Source: Methanoregula sp.
GTDB lineage: Archaea; Halobacteriota; Methanomicrobia; Methanomicrobiales; Methanospirillaceae
Length of the DNA: 64,000 nt
Assembly: GCA_026625165.1 (NCBI GenBank)
Contig: CP112999.1
Span: forward strand, 1,550,001 to 1,614,000
Reading direction: 5' to 3'
Shown here: piece after piece, positions 36,658-45,686 of the stretch
Layout: each line of letters begins with the position of its first letter
How positions within the stretch are numbered: position 1 is the stretch's first letter
Made by a program: the position numbers and the translations under genes
Notes under the pieces: generated by a model
Seen by the model: the letters and a program-made list of their open reading frames with translations, nothing else
What the model was told of the DNA's origin: nothing
Databases searched by the model: none

Positions 36658-37161
36658 ATGGCACAATTCAAACAGAAGAATACGGCGAAGAGTGCAGTTC
36701 ACGCCCTTCGCCACCCCATTCCTGATATCGTTGCATTCAACACAGTCGTCAGGTCATTGATCCTCAAAAACCCGTTCGGGTGCACATCCTACATGAGCGC
36801 GAAGAAGAACCATCCCCCGCTCGAAACGGTACGGGAGATGTATACCGCGAAATTTGTGTACGAGAATACGAAAGGGAAGCAGATCGGATACGGGCTGGAT
36901 ATGTACAACTCCATCGACGGCTACCAGAACGGTATTGCCGCCGTGATCTCGAACATGGCAAACATTGCAGCGCATGGCGGGAAGGTACATCATGTCCCTG
37001 CTGCCGATCTCTTCTCGGTCATCCTGAAGTGCAACGACCCGAAGGCCGGGCTGTACTTCCTGAGTATCGCCCGCGATCGGGTGACACTCTCCTCATACAA
37101 TGATGAGGGGATCCGCTCCCGGGTAGAAAAGTGGGCGGACGGGGTGCCGGGGCTGAAGTAA
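36658..37161 (+). CDS. Unknown 167-residue protein, intact paralogue of 34455
   Basis: ATG at 36658 (MAQFKQKNTAKSAVH) after AACGAGGA. I do not recognise a family. Conserved between this protein and the frameshifted copy are KNPFGCTSY, a MYTAKFVYEN-like strand, SNMANIAAH and ADLFSVILKC, plus RSRVEKWADGVP at the end. There is no signal peptide or membrane helix. Two hairpins follow the stop codon. The pair flanks the toxin-antitoxin module. Confidence 0.7.
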   Translation: MAQFKQKNTAKSAVHALRHPIPDIVAFNTVVRSLILKNPFGCTSYMSAKKNHPPLETVREMYTAKFVYENTKGKQIGYGLDMYNSIDGYQNGIAAVISNMANIAAHGGKVHHVPAADLFSVILKCNDPKAGLYFLSIARDRVTLSSYNDEGIRSRVEKWADGVPGLK

Positions 37162-37190
37162 GGGGAGTCCTGAAGGGACGCGCCCCTAGA

Positions 37191-37256
37191 GAAGAACCGG
37201 GTTCTTCGATTAATCAAATGTCGAGGACATGAGATTGGAGAAGAATGAAGTTCTTC
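37191..37256. repeat. Two near-identical hairpins
   Basis: GAAGAACCGGGTTCTTC (37191-37207) has 8-bp arms. GAAGAATGAAGTTCTTC (37240-37256) has 6-bp arms. Both are followed by CGATT. They sit in the 3' flank of the 36658 gene and may be terminators or repeat copies. Confidence 0.55.
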
Positions 37257-37378
37257 GATTTGGCCGGGGTTGACAGGAGATTGTTAAAATGGTCGAACAA
37301 AAAAGGCGGGGCGTGATTCCCTGCCTTTTCATTAATCCCTCATACCATTCAGAAAATCACGATTACTACCATTGTTTC

Positions 37379-40300
37379 CTATTCAATCACTCTGATCGTA
37401 TCACTCCCACGAAATTCGATTGGATTTCCGTTCACAATCACGTTTCCAACCACCGTGAACGTAACCGCATCACCCGGAACAATCCCGACCAGATCCTGTC
37501 TCTCGAACTTTGCAATATATTCACCCCCTCCTGTCGCGTGTCCACTCTTTGCGTGAGCGCCTTCGCACACAAGCGAAGCGACATCGATATTATTCACGTT
37601 ATATCCCGAAGGCAGGGTGATGAACGCGGTAAAAACACCTTTGCTTTTCAGGTTGAGGGTTTCGGGTTCGATTCTGATTGTCGCCGGAATTGTGCCTGGT
37701 GTCGGGGTTGGTGTCGGAGTCGGGGTCGGTGAAGTAACGGTGATGTAATCCGGCTTCGTGATAGTATCGCTACCGTCAGGATTTGTCACTGTCAGGGACA
37801 CGGTAAATTTTCCCACGGCTGAATAGACATGGACCAGGTTCCGACCTGTTGCAGTCACTCCGTCACCGAAGTTCCATGACCAGCTGGTTGGTGATCCGGA
37901 CGAGGTATCCGTGAACGCGACTGCAAGAGGTGTATTGCCTGACGTGGTGTTGACCAAGAAATTGGCAACCGGTAGAACCGGGGATGAAACAGAGATATAG
38001 TTCACTTTGGTAGCGGTATCACTGCCGTCCGCGTTGGTTACATGCAGCGAGACAGTATAGATGCCCGCCGATGAGTAAACATGGACCGGGTTCCGGTCCG
38101 ATGACCCTGCGCTGTCGCCGAACGTCCAGCTCCATCCTGTCGGTGAACCCGTGGACAGATCAGAAAATGAAACCGCAAGAGGCACTTTCCCGGATGTGAT
38201 GTTGGCAGAGAAGCCGGCAACCGGAGGAACCAGCGAAGTTACGATGATATAATCCGGCCGGGTCTCGGTATCGCTGCCGTCAGCATTTGCCGCGGTTAAT
38301 GAAACAGTGTATTTTCCGGCGGTCGTGTAGATATGAACCGGATTTTGCACGGTTGATGTGGTACCATCGCCGAAGTTCCATACCCAACCATCCGGTGTAT
38401 TGGTTGAAGTGTCGGTAAAGGCTATCACGAGAGGTGCATTACCGGTTGTGGCATTCGCGGTGAAACCTGCATCGGGCGGGATGCGTGGAAGGACGATTAT
38501 GTAATCGGTCTTTGTTATCGTGTTGCGCCCATCGGCATTTGTTGCTTTCAGGGATATTGTGAACGTTCCGGCAGTCGTGTATATGTGAACCGGGTTTTGT
38601 TCAGGAGCACTATTACCATCACCGAAGTCCCATAACCACTGGGTTGGTGTATTGGCCGAGGTATCGGTAAAGGCAACGGTGAGCGGGTTTTTTCCAGATG
38701 TGACATTGGCAGTGAAGTTCGCAACAGGTGGTGAGAGCGAGGTTACCGTTATGTAATCCGGTTTTATTACTGTGTCATTGCCATCTACATTTGCTGCCTT
38801 CAGCAAGATTGTGAAATTTCCTGCTGTAGTGAATCCGTGTAATGGGTTTTTATCGGTAGAGTTAGTGCCATCACCGAAGTCCCAGTACCAGCTGGTCGGG
38901 GTATTTGTCGACAGGTCTCTGAACCCGACAAGCAGAGGGACAGTTCCGGAGACAGGATTTGCAGTAAAGTTTGCGGCCGGGGGTATGAGCGGGATAACAG
39001 TAATGTAATCCGGCAGCACTTTTGTATCGCTGCCATCAGTGTTTGTTGCATTCAGCGATACTGAAAATACACCAGAGGATGTATAGGTATGGATCGGGTT
39101 TTGTCCGGTGGAATTGGTACCGTCGCCGAAGTCCCAGTACCAGCTAGTTGGGGAGCCTGTTGAGGTATCGCTGAACGATACCGTCAGGGGAACTTTCCCG
39201 GAGATGGGATCTGCCGTGAAGTTTGCAGCAGGTATCGTGAGCGGGAAGACCGTGATATAATCCGTCCTTGTTAACGAATTGCTCCCAACAGCATTTGTTG
39301 CCGCAAGTTTTATTGCATAGGTACCTTGTGTGGAATAGACATGGGCGGGGTTCTGGTCGGTTGTGTTTGTGCCATCGCCAAAGTCCCACATCCAGTCCGT
39401 TGGTGAACCGGTTGAAGTGTCGGTGAAAGCGACAGCCAGCGGGACTTTGCCGGACGTGACGTTTGCGGTGAAATCGGCAACCGGGGGCGGGGATACGTTA
39501 CCGACAATGATGTAATACTCTTTTGTCAGCCAGTACGGTTCTTCATGGGTTCCGTAGTACGTCAGGGTGACGTTATAGACACCATCAGAAGCATATTCAT
39601 GGTAAATTGTCCGGGGTGATGGATATTCCTCCGGCCAGTAATAGCTGTCATCCCCGAAATCCCAGTACAATCCCAGCGCTTTCTCATAATCCTGAGTGAG
39701 ATCGGTGAACGTAACATTCAGTGGGGCCGGCCCGCGTGTAGGTTCTGCGGTGAAATTCGGATATAATCCCTTGACAACGCTGATATAATCCGAGTAAGCC
39801 GACAACCTACTTACGTCATCAGTGACATTGAGAGTAACGGTATAGTCACCATATAATTCCCCGGGAGTTTCGTTGAAGATATGGATCGGATTCTGTAGTG
39901 TCGAATTTGTCCCGTCTCCGAAATCCCACGACCAGTTGGTGATAATACCGGTGGATGTATCATTGAACGCGACAGCCAGCGGTGCCATGTGGTTCTCCCA
40001 AGTATAATTCGATGTAAAGCCGGCAACAGGTGCAGGATTGGGATAGATGGTGATATAATCCGCTCTGGAGATCGTATCGCTGCCCAGATCGTTCCATGCC
40101 ATGAGGTTGACGGTATAATTCCCGCCAGTCTGGTACGTATGCAAAGGATTCCGGAGTGTCGAATTCGACCCGTCACCGAAGTCCCAGTACCATTTTATCG
40201 GTGAGGCATCCGAGGTGTCGGTGAATTGGACGACCAGCGGGTAAGAGCCGACGGTGGGCGAGGCGGTGAAGTTGGCGAACTGGCGGGCGTAAACGAGAAA

Positions 40301-40909
40301 CTTGATCCCATAATCCCCCGGTTTTGTCTCACCAACGAACACCCAGACCGGCTCTAAGTTGGTATCTCCATCACCTTTTTGATAATATCTTAGTCGGATA
40401 ATATCGATAAATGCACTTACATTAGCCGGTCTCCAATCGTTTTTCATTGTCTCATCTCGCAACAATTTTTCAACCGCCTTCGTTGCGGGAATGATGGATA
40501 CATTGCCGGTATAAGTCAGGGTCCTCCATCTTTTCCTGATCTCCAAGGGTTCACCATCCGAACCCAGTTCAATACGGATTCCATCAGTATCCCCATCAAG
40601 AGACAATCCGTTGACCCGTCTGCCAAAAGCAACGGTTGTTGTGACAGGTTTTTTGGATATAACTTCCCCGGTACCTGTTTGATGTTCTAAGTAATTCGTC
40701 TCGCTCCAGGAAAAAACTGCATCCGAGGGTAAACCACCATATTGTTCCATTACCCTCGTTGCCACTTCAGGGGCATCCTGTTCAGAGGTTACATTTTCTT
40801 TAGGGCTCATTACATCACCCAGTGCTTTAAATAAAGTATCCCCTTCACGAACGGTGGCGCGATAAACAGGTATGGAAGCAGGAACTTCAGGAACTGCGGC
40901 GTTGATCAC
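37379..40909 (-). CDS. Giant PKD-repeat surface protein
   Basis: The frame with a canonical start (GTG 40909) encodes 1176 residues. Residues 1-210 match the N-terminal domain of the neighbour at 41046. Ten PKD units follow (residues about 215-1040), each with a WYWDFGDG-like motif; one (GLYWDFGDD) is divergent. A TPTPTPTPTP linker and a small C-terminal domain end the protein (IRVIE). The true start is probably upstream: a signal helix (ITILVILIGFSGFII) is encoded in frame before 40909 but has no ATG/GTG/TTG. ATA at 41059 with GAGGA upstream is the best candidate. It is likely extracellular adhesive protein. Confidence 0.85.
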   Translation of the reverse strand: MINAAVPEVPASIPVYRATVREGDTLFKALGDVMSPKENVTSEQDAPEVATRVMEQYGGLPSDAVFSWSETNYLEHQTGTGEVISKKPVTTTVAFGRRVNGLSLDGDTDGIRIELGSDGEPLEIRKRWRTLTYTGNVSIIPATKAVEKLLRDETMKNDWRPANVSAFIDIIRLRYYQKGDGDTNLEPVWVFVGETKPGDYGIKFLVYARQFANFTASPTVGSYPLVVQFTDTSDASPIKWYWDFGDGSNSTLRNPLHTYQTGGNYTVNLMAWNDLGSDTISRADYITIYPNPAPVAGFTSNYTWENHMAPLAVAFNDTSTGIITNWSWDFGDGTNSTLQNPIHIFNETPGELYGDYTVTLNVTDDVSRLSAYSDYISVVKGLYPNFTAEPTRGPAPLNVTFTDLTQDYEKALGLYWDFGDDSYYWPEEYPSPRTIYHEYASDGVYNVTLTYYGTHEEPYWLTKEYYIIVGNVSPPPVADFTANVTSGKVPLAVAFTDTSTGSPTDWMWDFGDGTNTTDQNPAHVYSTQGTYAIKLAATNAVGSNSLTRTDYITVFPLTIPAANFTADPISGKVPLTVSFSDTSTGSPTSWYWDFGDGTNSTGQNPIHTYTSSGVFSVSLNATNTDGSDTKVLPDYITVIPLIPPAANFTANPVSGTVPLLVGFRDLSTNTPTSWYWDFGDGTNSTDKNPLHGFTTAGNFTILLKAANVDGNDTVIKPDYITVTSLSPPVANFTANVTSGKNPLTVAFTDTSANTPTQWLWDFGDGNSAPEQNPVHIYTTAGTFTISLKATNADGRNTITKTDYIIVLPRIPPDAGFTANATTGNAPLVIAFTDTSTNTPDGWVWNFGDGTTSTVQNPVHIYTTAGKYTVSLTAANADGSDTETRPDYIIVTSLVPPVAGFSANITSGKVPLAVSFSDLSTGSPTGWSWTFGDSAGSSDRNPVHVYSSAGIYTVSLHVTNADGSDTATKVNYISVSSPVLPVANFLVNTTSGNTPLAVAFTDTSSGSPTSWSWNFGDGVTATGRNLVHVYSAVGKFTVSLTVTNPDGSDTITKPDYITVTSPTPTPTPTPTPGTIPATIRIEPETLNLKSKGVFTAFITLPSGYNVNNIDVASLVCEGAHAKSGHATGGGEYIAKFERQDLVGIVPGDAVTFTVVGNVIVNGNPIEFRGSDTIRVIE
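40501..40870 (-). repeat. Tandem-duplicated N-terminal coding segment, copy 1
   Basis: Near-identical at DNA level to 41571-41941, with long runs of identity such as CTTCCCCGGTACCTGTTTGA. It codes for the shared N-terminal domain of the two PKD proteins (EQDAPEVATRVMEQYGG). Boundaries are approximate. Confidence 0.7.
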
Positions 40910-41045
40910 AATACCTCTGGAAGAATTATCGATTGATATCGATGTCCCTTCATTGACCGGAGCTCCCTGTACTGGAATGATAAATCCTGAAAATCCGATC
41001 AGGATAACCAGTATTGTAATTAAAATTGGAAAATTCTCAAGAGGT

Positions 41046-42161
41046 TCACGGTTCCTTATCGTTCCTCATCGCAGTTGTTTGGTTTTCGATCAGCTTGGTT
41101 GAAGTAGTGTCAATATGTAGCGATTGATTTGGCAGAACCGTGATATAATTCGTTCTTGAAATTGTATCACTGCCGTGCTCATTCCAGACGGTGAGATTGA
41201 CCGTATAATTACCAGATTTCAGGTAAGAGTGTGTGGTGTTCCGGAGTGTTGAGTTCACGCCGTCACCAAACTCCCAATACCATTCAACCGCAGCAGTTTG
41301 TGAGGTGTCAGTGAATGAAACAGGTTCTGATATAAAGACGGTTGTCGGCGTCCCAGAAAAGTCCGCGAATTGCCGGGCGTTGATGATATACTTGAGCCTG
41401 TTACCTTCCGGCTGTCTTTCACCAATAAACACCCAGACCGGCTCAAGATAGGTATCGCCATTTCCGGTTTCATAATACCGCAGGACAATAGTATCAATGA
41501 GGACACCGACATGATTCGTCGCCTCAAAATTTTCAACAGCCTTCGCTCTTGGAATGATGGACACATTACCGGAATAGGTCAGTGTCCTCCAGGTTTTCCT
41601 GAGTTCTAGGAGTTCGCCATTCGAACCCAGTTCAATGCGGATTCCATCAGTATCCCCATCAAGAGACAATCCATTGACCCGTCTGCCAAAGGCAACGGTT
41701 GTTGTAACTGGTTTTTTCGATATTACTTCCCCGGTACCTGTTTGATGTTCTAGATAATTCGTCTCGCTCCAGGAAAAAACAGCATCCGGGGGCAATCCTC
41801 CATACTGCTCCATCACTTTCCTGGCCACTTCAGGGGCATCCTGTTCAGAGGTCACATTTTCTTTAGAGCTCATCACATCTCCCAGTGCTTTATAGCGTAT
41901 ATCTCCATCACGAACGGTAGCATGGTAGAACGGTATGGATGACGGTGGGGATGAAGCGTTTATCGTAATAATCCCTATCGGTGATTCAATACTTGCGGAT
42001 ACAATTTCTCCCGGTTTAGTCCCATTGGACACCGGGCCTTTTTCCAGTTGTTTTTCATTTGTTAAGGCAGAGAACGGATTATTGAAAAACAATGATAATA
42101 AAATTCCTGCGCAGAAAATGGAGGTAATTATTATAAACCAGGTTTTCATAGTGATTTTCAT
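41046..42161 (-). CDS. Secreted PKD-domain protein, short paralogue
   Basis: The ATG at 42161 (MKITMKTWFIIITS) sits behind GAGGGAGAG; a frame start at 42191 is less likely. About 371 residues. A signal helix is followed by the shared N-terminal domain (TVRDGDIRYKALGDVM, EQDAPEVARKVMEQY) and one PKD unit (VEWYWEFGDGVNSTL). The C-terminus is a polar tail without an anchor. Stop codon overlaps the proposed ATA start of the giant gene. It follows 42167 by five bases. Confidence 0.82.
   Translation of the reverse strand: MKITMKTWFIIITSIFCAGILLSLFFNNPFSALTNEKQLEKGPVSNGTKPGEIVSASIESPIGIITINASSPPSSIPFYHATVRDGDIRYKALGDVMSSKENVTSEQDAPEVARKVMEQYGGLPPDAVFSWSETNYLEHQTGTGEVISKKPVTTTVAFGRRVNGLSLDGDTDGIRIELGSNGELLELRKTWRTLTYSGNVSIIPRAKAVENFEATNHVGVLIDTIVLRYYETGNGDTYLEPVWVFIGERQPEGNRLKYIINARQFADFSGTPTTVFISEPVSFTDTSQTAAVEWYWEFGDGVNSTLRNTTHSYLKSGNYTVNLTVWNEHGSDTISRTNYITVLPNQSLHIDTTSTKLIENQTTAMRNDKEP
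41571..41941 (-). repeat. Tandem-duplicated N-terminal coding segment, copy 2
   Basis: Second copy of the segment at 40501-40870, about 1070 bases away. The high DNA identity in both coding positions and silent sites points to recent duplication or gene conversion. Confidence 0.7.
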
Positions 42162-42166
42162 TATTC

Positions 42167-43252
42167 TCAACTCTCCCTCACGCAATTCCAATGTTGATAG
42201 ACATAATCATTATCATTCGGATATTCATCAGGCTCGATAATCCCATAACCGGGCAGATGATCATTTTTATATTGTTCTTCATTATCAAACCTGACAGCTC
42301 CCCCCACCGGAATTTTTATATTTGGATCATGGATATAATCCGGAGCCTGAATACTGTAATATGTATCAATTGTAGCATTTCTCCAGGCTTGTGCAAGAGG
42401 GTATTTCTCTTCTTTTGTGTAATAGAAGAATTGTTTTGGTAAATTCGTATTCCCCGACGTTGCTGTTGTAAATCCAAAAATACCATGAGTGGTGCCCAAT
42501 GCTTTATTCCACAAAGGATCTCCTAAGGCGAGGCATACATCAAAAACCACCCATTTATTTTTTGTATTCCACCTTCCGGCAACATCTACAGGCGTAAGTT
42601 GGAAAGTGGTTCCATCACGTCTTAATAATGTTATACCAGATGATGATGGATCCGGATCATTTGGGTTATACCATCCATGACCCGTATGCCAATGAAATGT
42701 ATTTTCAGCAAGTCCACCACCATTAAATCCGAGATCGACTGATGTTACATTGAGATCTTTATGATAAAAAACTGGTTCCCCCCATCCTGCAGATTTTAAC
42801 TTATCAATTACTATTTGGCATTCTGTATCTTGCTGAAATCTGGAATCAGGTTCACTAAAGGGATTATAATATACGCTCGTTATCGAATACGTCTTCGTAA
42901 TCATCGAAGCATCCGGTTGTGTCCCCAGCACAATCTTCTCCGGCCAGTTGTTCGTCTCAATCCTGAGATTGGAAAATGCCGGATTACCGGCCAGTGCATA
43001 ATTGATATAAGTCCATAGGATCGGCGGATTGAGTGGGTTATCATTATTATCAGTAAATACGTAATTCCAGAATGTTGTATCCCCCACAAGATAATCTTCC
43101 GAAGGGAGACTGGTAACCCCGCTCAGCATAAGCAGGGTATCTACTCCTCCGCCCCGGCCTTCGATCAGCGAATTTGAGTTCAGGCTGAGCTCCGAACTAT
43201 GACCGGACTGGTCAGAGGATCTGACACTCCATACAACCCTGATTGGATACAA
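42167..43252 (-). CDS. C-terminal part of a probably frameshifted secreted protein
   Basis: The frame runs from about 43252 (TTG, reading MYPIRVVWSVRSSDQSG) to 42167 for 361 residues, and overlaps the preceding gene by 73 bases in another frame. It contains a beta-sandwich-like start (VWSVRSSDQSGHSSEL), GLAENTFHWHTGHGW and KWVVFDVCLALG, which recall DUF6345-type modules. It lacks its own signal peptide or good start. Reading across the C5 run at 43253-43257 with one more C joins it to the preceding frame. Confidence 0.7.
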   Translation of the reverse strand: MYPIRVVWSVRSSDQSGHSSELSLNSNSLIEGRGGGVDTLLMLSGVTSLPSEDYLVGDTTFWNYVFTDNNDNPLNPPILWTYINYALAGNPAFSNLRIETNNWPEKIVLGTQPDASMITKTYSITSVYYNPFSEPDSRFQQDTECQIVIDKLKSAGWGEPVFYHKDLNVTSVDLGFNGGGLAENTFHWHTGHGWYNPNDPDPSSSGITLLRRDGTTFQLTPVDVAGRWNTKNKWVVFDVCLALGDPLWNKALGTTHGIFGFTTATSGNTNLPKQFFYYTKEEKYPLAQAWRNATIDTYYSIQAPDYIHDPNIKIPVGGAVRFDNEEQYKNDHLPGYGIIEPDEYPNDNDYVYQHWNCVRES

Positions 43253-44199
43253 GGGGGATAACCGTAGAGATTTGTACTGGATATATCCCCGGAGATGATG
43301 TCGCCGGTATTCACGATCTCCCGTGGGGAGAAATATCCCGTGATCCTGCCGTTGTAATCATGCATCCATGTGGTGATGTCCCATGTTTCGGGGTAATAAT
43401 TCCATTCCAGGACAGATGCAAAGGCAACTGCTCCGTTGTTATTCACTTCGAATCCTTCTTCTTCGATGGCTAAGTACTGTACCTGATTTGGGGTTGTTGT
43501 CAGCGGCGGGCTGGGCACCTTCCATTGTGCAGAGTAGTTTTTAAGATATTCCAAACCCATGTCATCCGGGGTATCAAATGTCACCCGTTCGATCCAATAC
43601 GCGTGGGGATTGTCTGCACCTGCAGTTGAAGCCCCGAGTGTTGTATAACCGGCCGATTTACCGGGAGTGGTTCTATCAGGGATATTATCATTTTCACCGG
43701 ACTTTTCTTTGATCTCAACCAGAATCAGGTTATTGTTGGAAATGACATACGTAATGTTGTCTCTTTTATAGAGTACCGAACCCGAAGGAACTTCGTGAAC
43801 ACATGTTGCTGGTAGTTGTCCCCGGGGAGTCGGAACCAGCTTTGCCTGTGCGTCATCTGCCGCAAACAATTGTTGTCCCGTTGAATCGAATACAGTTGTC
43901 ACTCCGTCTTTTGTGTGGTGAATGATCGATCCTGATGGGATCGTGACGGCAGCGGGAGTTTCAGAAGCAACAGCCATGCGTGCTTTCTGAGAAACTGCAG
44001 ATCCCACGGACGGACTCAATTCCTTATCGATGATGATTTTTGATTGAGTCTTATCAAACTGCAATGCCGGGAGTTGATAGGTATCAACGTTAATAGTTCC
44101 GTTACTTGTTGTATCAGGTTTTGCAACGACATCCGAAACAACAATCCCTGACAGTAACAGGAATGTCAGGAGTATGATGCCAAATCCTTGTGATTCCAT
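43180..44199 (-). CDS. N-terminal part of a probably frameshifted secreted protein
   Basis: A 339-residue frame starting at ATG 44199 (MESQGFGIILLTFLLL) with a signal peptide ending near VAKPDTT. The middle reads PAAVTIPSGSIIHH and the end AIEEEGFEVNNNGAV and MHDYNGRITGYFSP, a pattern like neprosin-type or lectin-like secreted domains. After the C5 homopolymer the sequence GDISSTNLYGYPP would continue in the frame of 42167-43252. As annotated it stops at 43180. Confidence 0.7.
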   Translation of the reverse strand: MESQGFGIILLTFLLLSGIVVSDVVAKPDTTSNGTINVDTYQLPALQFDKTQSKIIIDKELSPSVGSAVSQKARMAVASETPAAVTIPSGSIIHHTKDGVTTVFDSTGQQLFAADDAQAKLVPTPRGQLPATCVHEVPSGSVLYKRDNITYVISNNNLILVEIKEKSGENDNIPDRTTPGKSAGYTTLGASTAGADNPHAYWIERVTFDTPDDMGLEYLKNYSAQWKVPSPPLTTTPNQVQYLAIEEEGFEVNNNGAVAFASVLEWNYYPETWDITTWMHDYNGRITGYFSPREIVNTGDIISGDISSTNLYGYPPCIQSGLYGVSDPLTSPVIVRSSA

Positions 44200-44619
44200 T
44201 CTTTATCCACCATTTTTCGTTGTCCGGTGGCACGATCCAAATCTTCATGAGGAGAGAAGATTATTGTATCATGCCTATTCGGCAGGATGAGGTTCCCCCA
44301 GATTTCCAGGTCAGGTGATCCTTTCCTTTTCCATTTTGACTTTAATCTGTATACATTCATAGCTGTGACGAATATTCATTGATGCGATGAATATAAACCC
44401 GCCAGGACCTAGATTTACACCCGCGAGCGGGATAGATTCATCTGAATCCTCAAGGATAGTTTTTCAGATTCCTGATATATTACAACCTATTTTAATATTA
44501 CAAACCCATTGAAAATTTTAATGGCTTTGAAATACTTGGAGCAATTTTTTATTAGAGACCGGGTTCTCCAGTGCAGGATAAAAAATAGGCCTTCCCTAAA
44601 TTCAATATGAATTAATAAT
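44200..44619. other. Gene-free stretch, about 420 bases
   Basis: No convincing ORF; a short open frame at 44166-44360 overlaps the secreted gene and has no coding character. The stretch is A+T-rich and presumably carries the promoter of the surface-gene array (to the left) and the 3' end of the trmI operon (to the right). Confidence 0.5.
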
Positions 44620-45345
44620 TTACTTCCTCGCAATCGTCACATACCCCGAGTGACACACTGATGTCGAGGGCCTCGTCCCGCGTTTTGACCGTGTCATCTC
44701 CCGCTCGATCAGCTCGTGGGTATGGACTTCGGAAAACAACGTGGATGCTGCATCGACGACAGCCCCCATCTGCTCCAAAAAAGGCGTGTAGCAGGCGAGG
44801 TATCCGCCGGCCCTGAGCAGGGCATGTGCATGGATGATATGCTCCGAAGCGACCTGCATGTCAAGGTGCACGACATCGAAACTTCCTTTCGCTTCGAGGA
44901 AATCGGCGGCCACTGCCTCGACATTATCGAGCTTTGCCTCGGCAATGTTCTTCTGTGCCAGCGCTGAAAATTCCGGACGGATCTCGTAGGTCTTCACAGT
45001 TCCTGCCACCCCCCCGAAGTAGATCGCCGCAATGCCGCTGCCGGTGCCGGCATCCAGCACGTCATCCCGGCGGTTCATCCCGGTATAGGCAATGACAAGC
45101 CCGATATCCTTGGGCAGCATGGGTGCGCCGGAGCGTTTGCCGTGGGTAAAAAAGTCGGTCGGCCGCGGGATGCGGACGGTGAACTGGGAACCGTTGTGGG
45201 TGGTCACTACATCCCCGCCGTCCATCCCGATAAGCGTGCCGAGATCGACCTGCCCTTTGTCGGTCGAGAATGTGCCGGTGCCGGCCCGGATCCAGTATTC
45301 CCGGCCCTCTCCTACAAGCAGGACACGGTCATCCGGTTCAATCAT
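44620..45345 (-). CDS. trmI: tRNA (adenine-N1)-methyltransferase
   Basis: A 241-residue SAM enzyme making m1A57/58 in tRNA. It has a small N-terminal beta domain, then the SAM site VLDAGTGSGIAAIYFG (about 102), with DVVHLDMQV and the C-terminal RGTRPSTSVCHSGY. The ATG overlaps the NAC stop codon (ATGA), so translation is coupled. It ends the minus-strand operon recJ-like/PUA/nac/trmI. Confidence 0.93.
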   Translation of the reverse strand: MIEPDDRVLLVGEGREYWIRAGTGTFSTDKGQVDLGTLIGMDGGDVVTTHNGSQFTVRIPRPTDFFTHGKRSGAPMLPKDIGLVIAYTGMNRRDDVLDAGTGSGIAAIYFGGVAGTVKTYEIRPEFSALAQKNIAEAKLDNVEAVAADFLEAKGSFDVVHLDMQVASEHIIHAHALLRAGGYLACYTPFLEQMGAVVDAASTLFSEVHTHELIEREMTRSKRGTRPSTSVCHSGYVTIARK

Positions 45346-45683
45346 GTTTTTGTGAGACGCAGGATGGCTTCGGCAATGTCGCCGTGTGTCGCAACAAGCG
45401 CACCTTTTGCCGCCTCTTCGGGAACGCCTGCCTGTGACGCGACCATGGTGATATCTTCCGTGGGGATCTCGGGTACAGGTTCCACAAAACGGGGCTGGCC
45501 GACAATCTGGTACGTGGTGACGCCCTGCATGGTCATGGCCGTCACTTCAGCCGCATCGAAGACATAGCTGCCCTTTGGGGTTTTGATCACGATCTCCTGC
45601 ACGTCCTCGATTGGCTCGACATTCATGCCAAGCTTCTTCATCATCGCCTTCATCTGGCGCGGGTTCACATTTCCAGGTAGCAT
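45342..45683 (-). CDS. nac: Nascent polypeptide-associated complex (NAC) protein
   Basis: A 113-residue ribosome-associated chaperone. The N-terminus MLPGNVNPRQMKAMMKKLGM is typical of archaeal NAC, followed by the beta-barrel (DVQEIVIKTPKGSYVF) and a C-terminal UBA domain (EDITMVASQAGVPEEAAKGAL). It binds emerging chains at the exit tunnel. Three bases separate it from the PUA gene. Confidence 0.94.
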   Translation of the reverse strand: MLPGNVNPRQMKAMMKKLGMNVEPIEDVQEIVIKTPKGSYVFDAAEVTAMTMQGVTTYQIVGQPRFVEPVPEIPTEDITMVASQAGVPEEAAKGALVATHGDIAEAILRLTKT

Positions 45684-45686
45684 TGC

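Noticed and set aside
36371-36714. Overlapping ORFs of 70-97 residues on the minus strand
   Set aside because: They cross the G/C-rich dyad, have no ribosome binding site and biased composition from G-runs.
44166-44360. 64-residue ORF upstream of the secreted gene
   Set aside because: It overlaps the start of the signal-peptide gene and has no coding sign.
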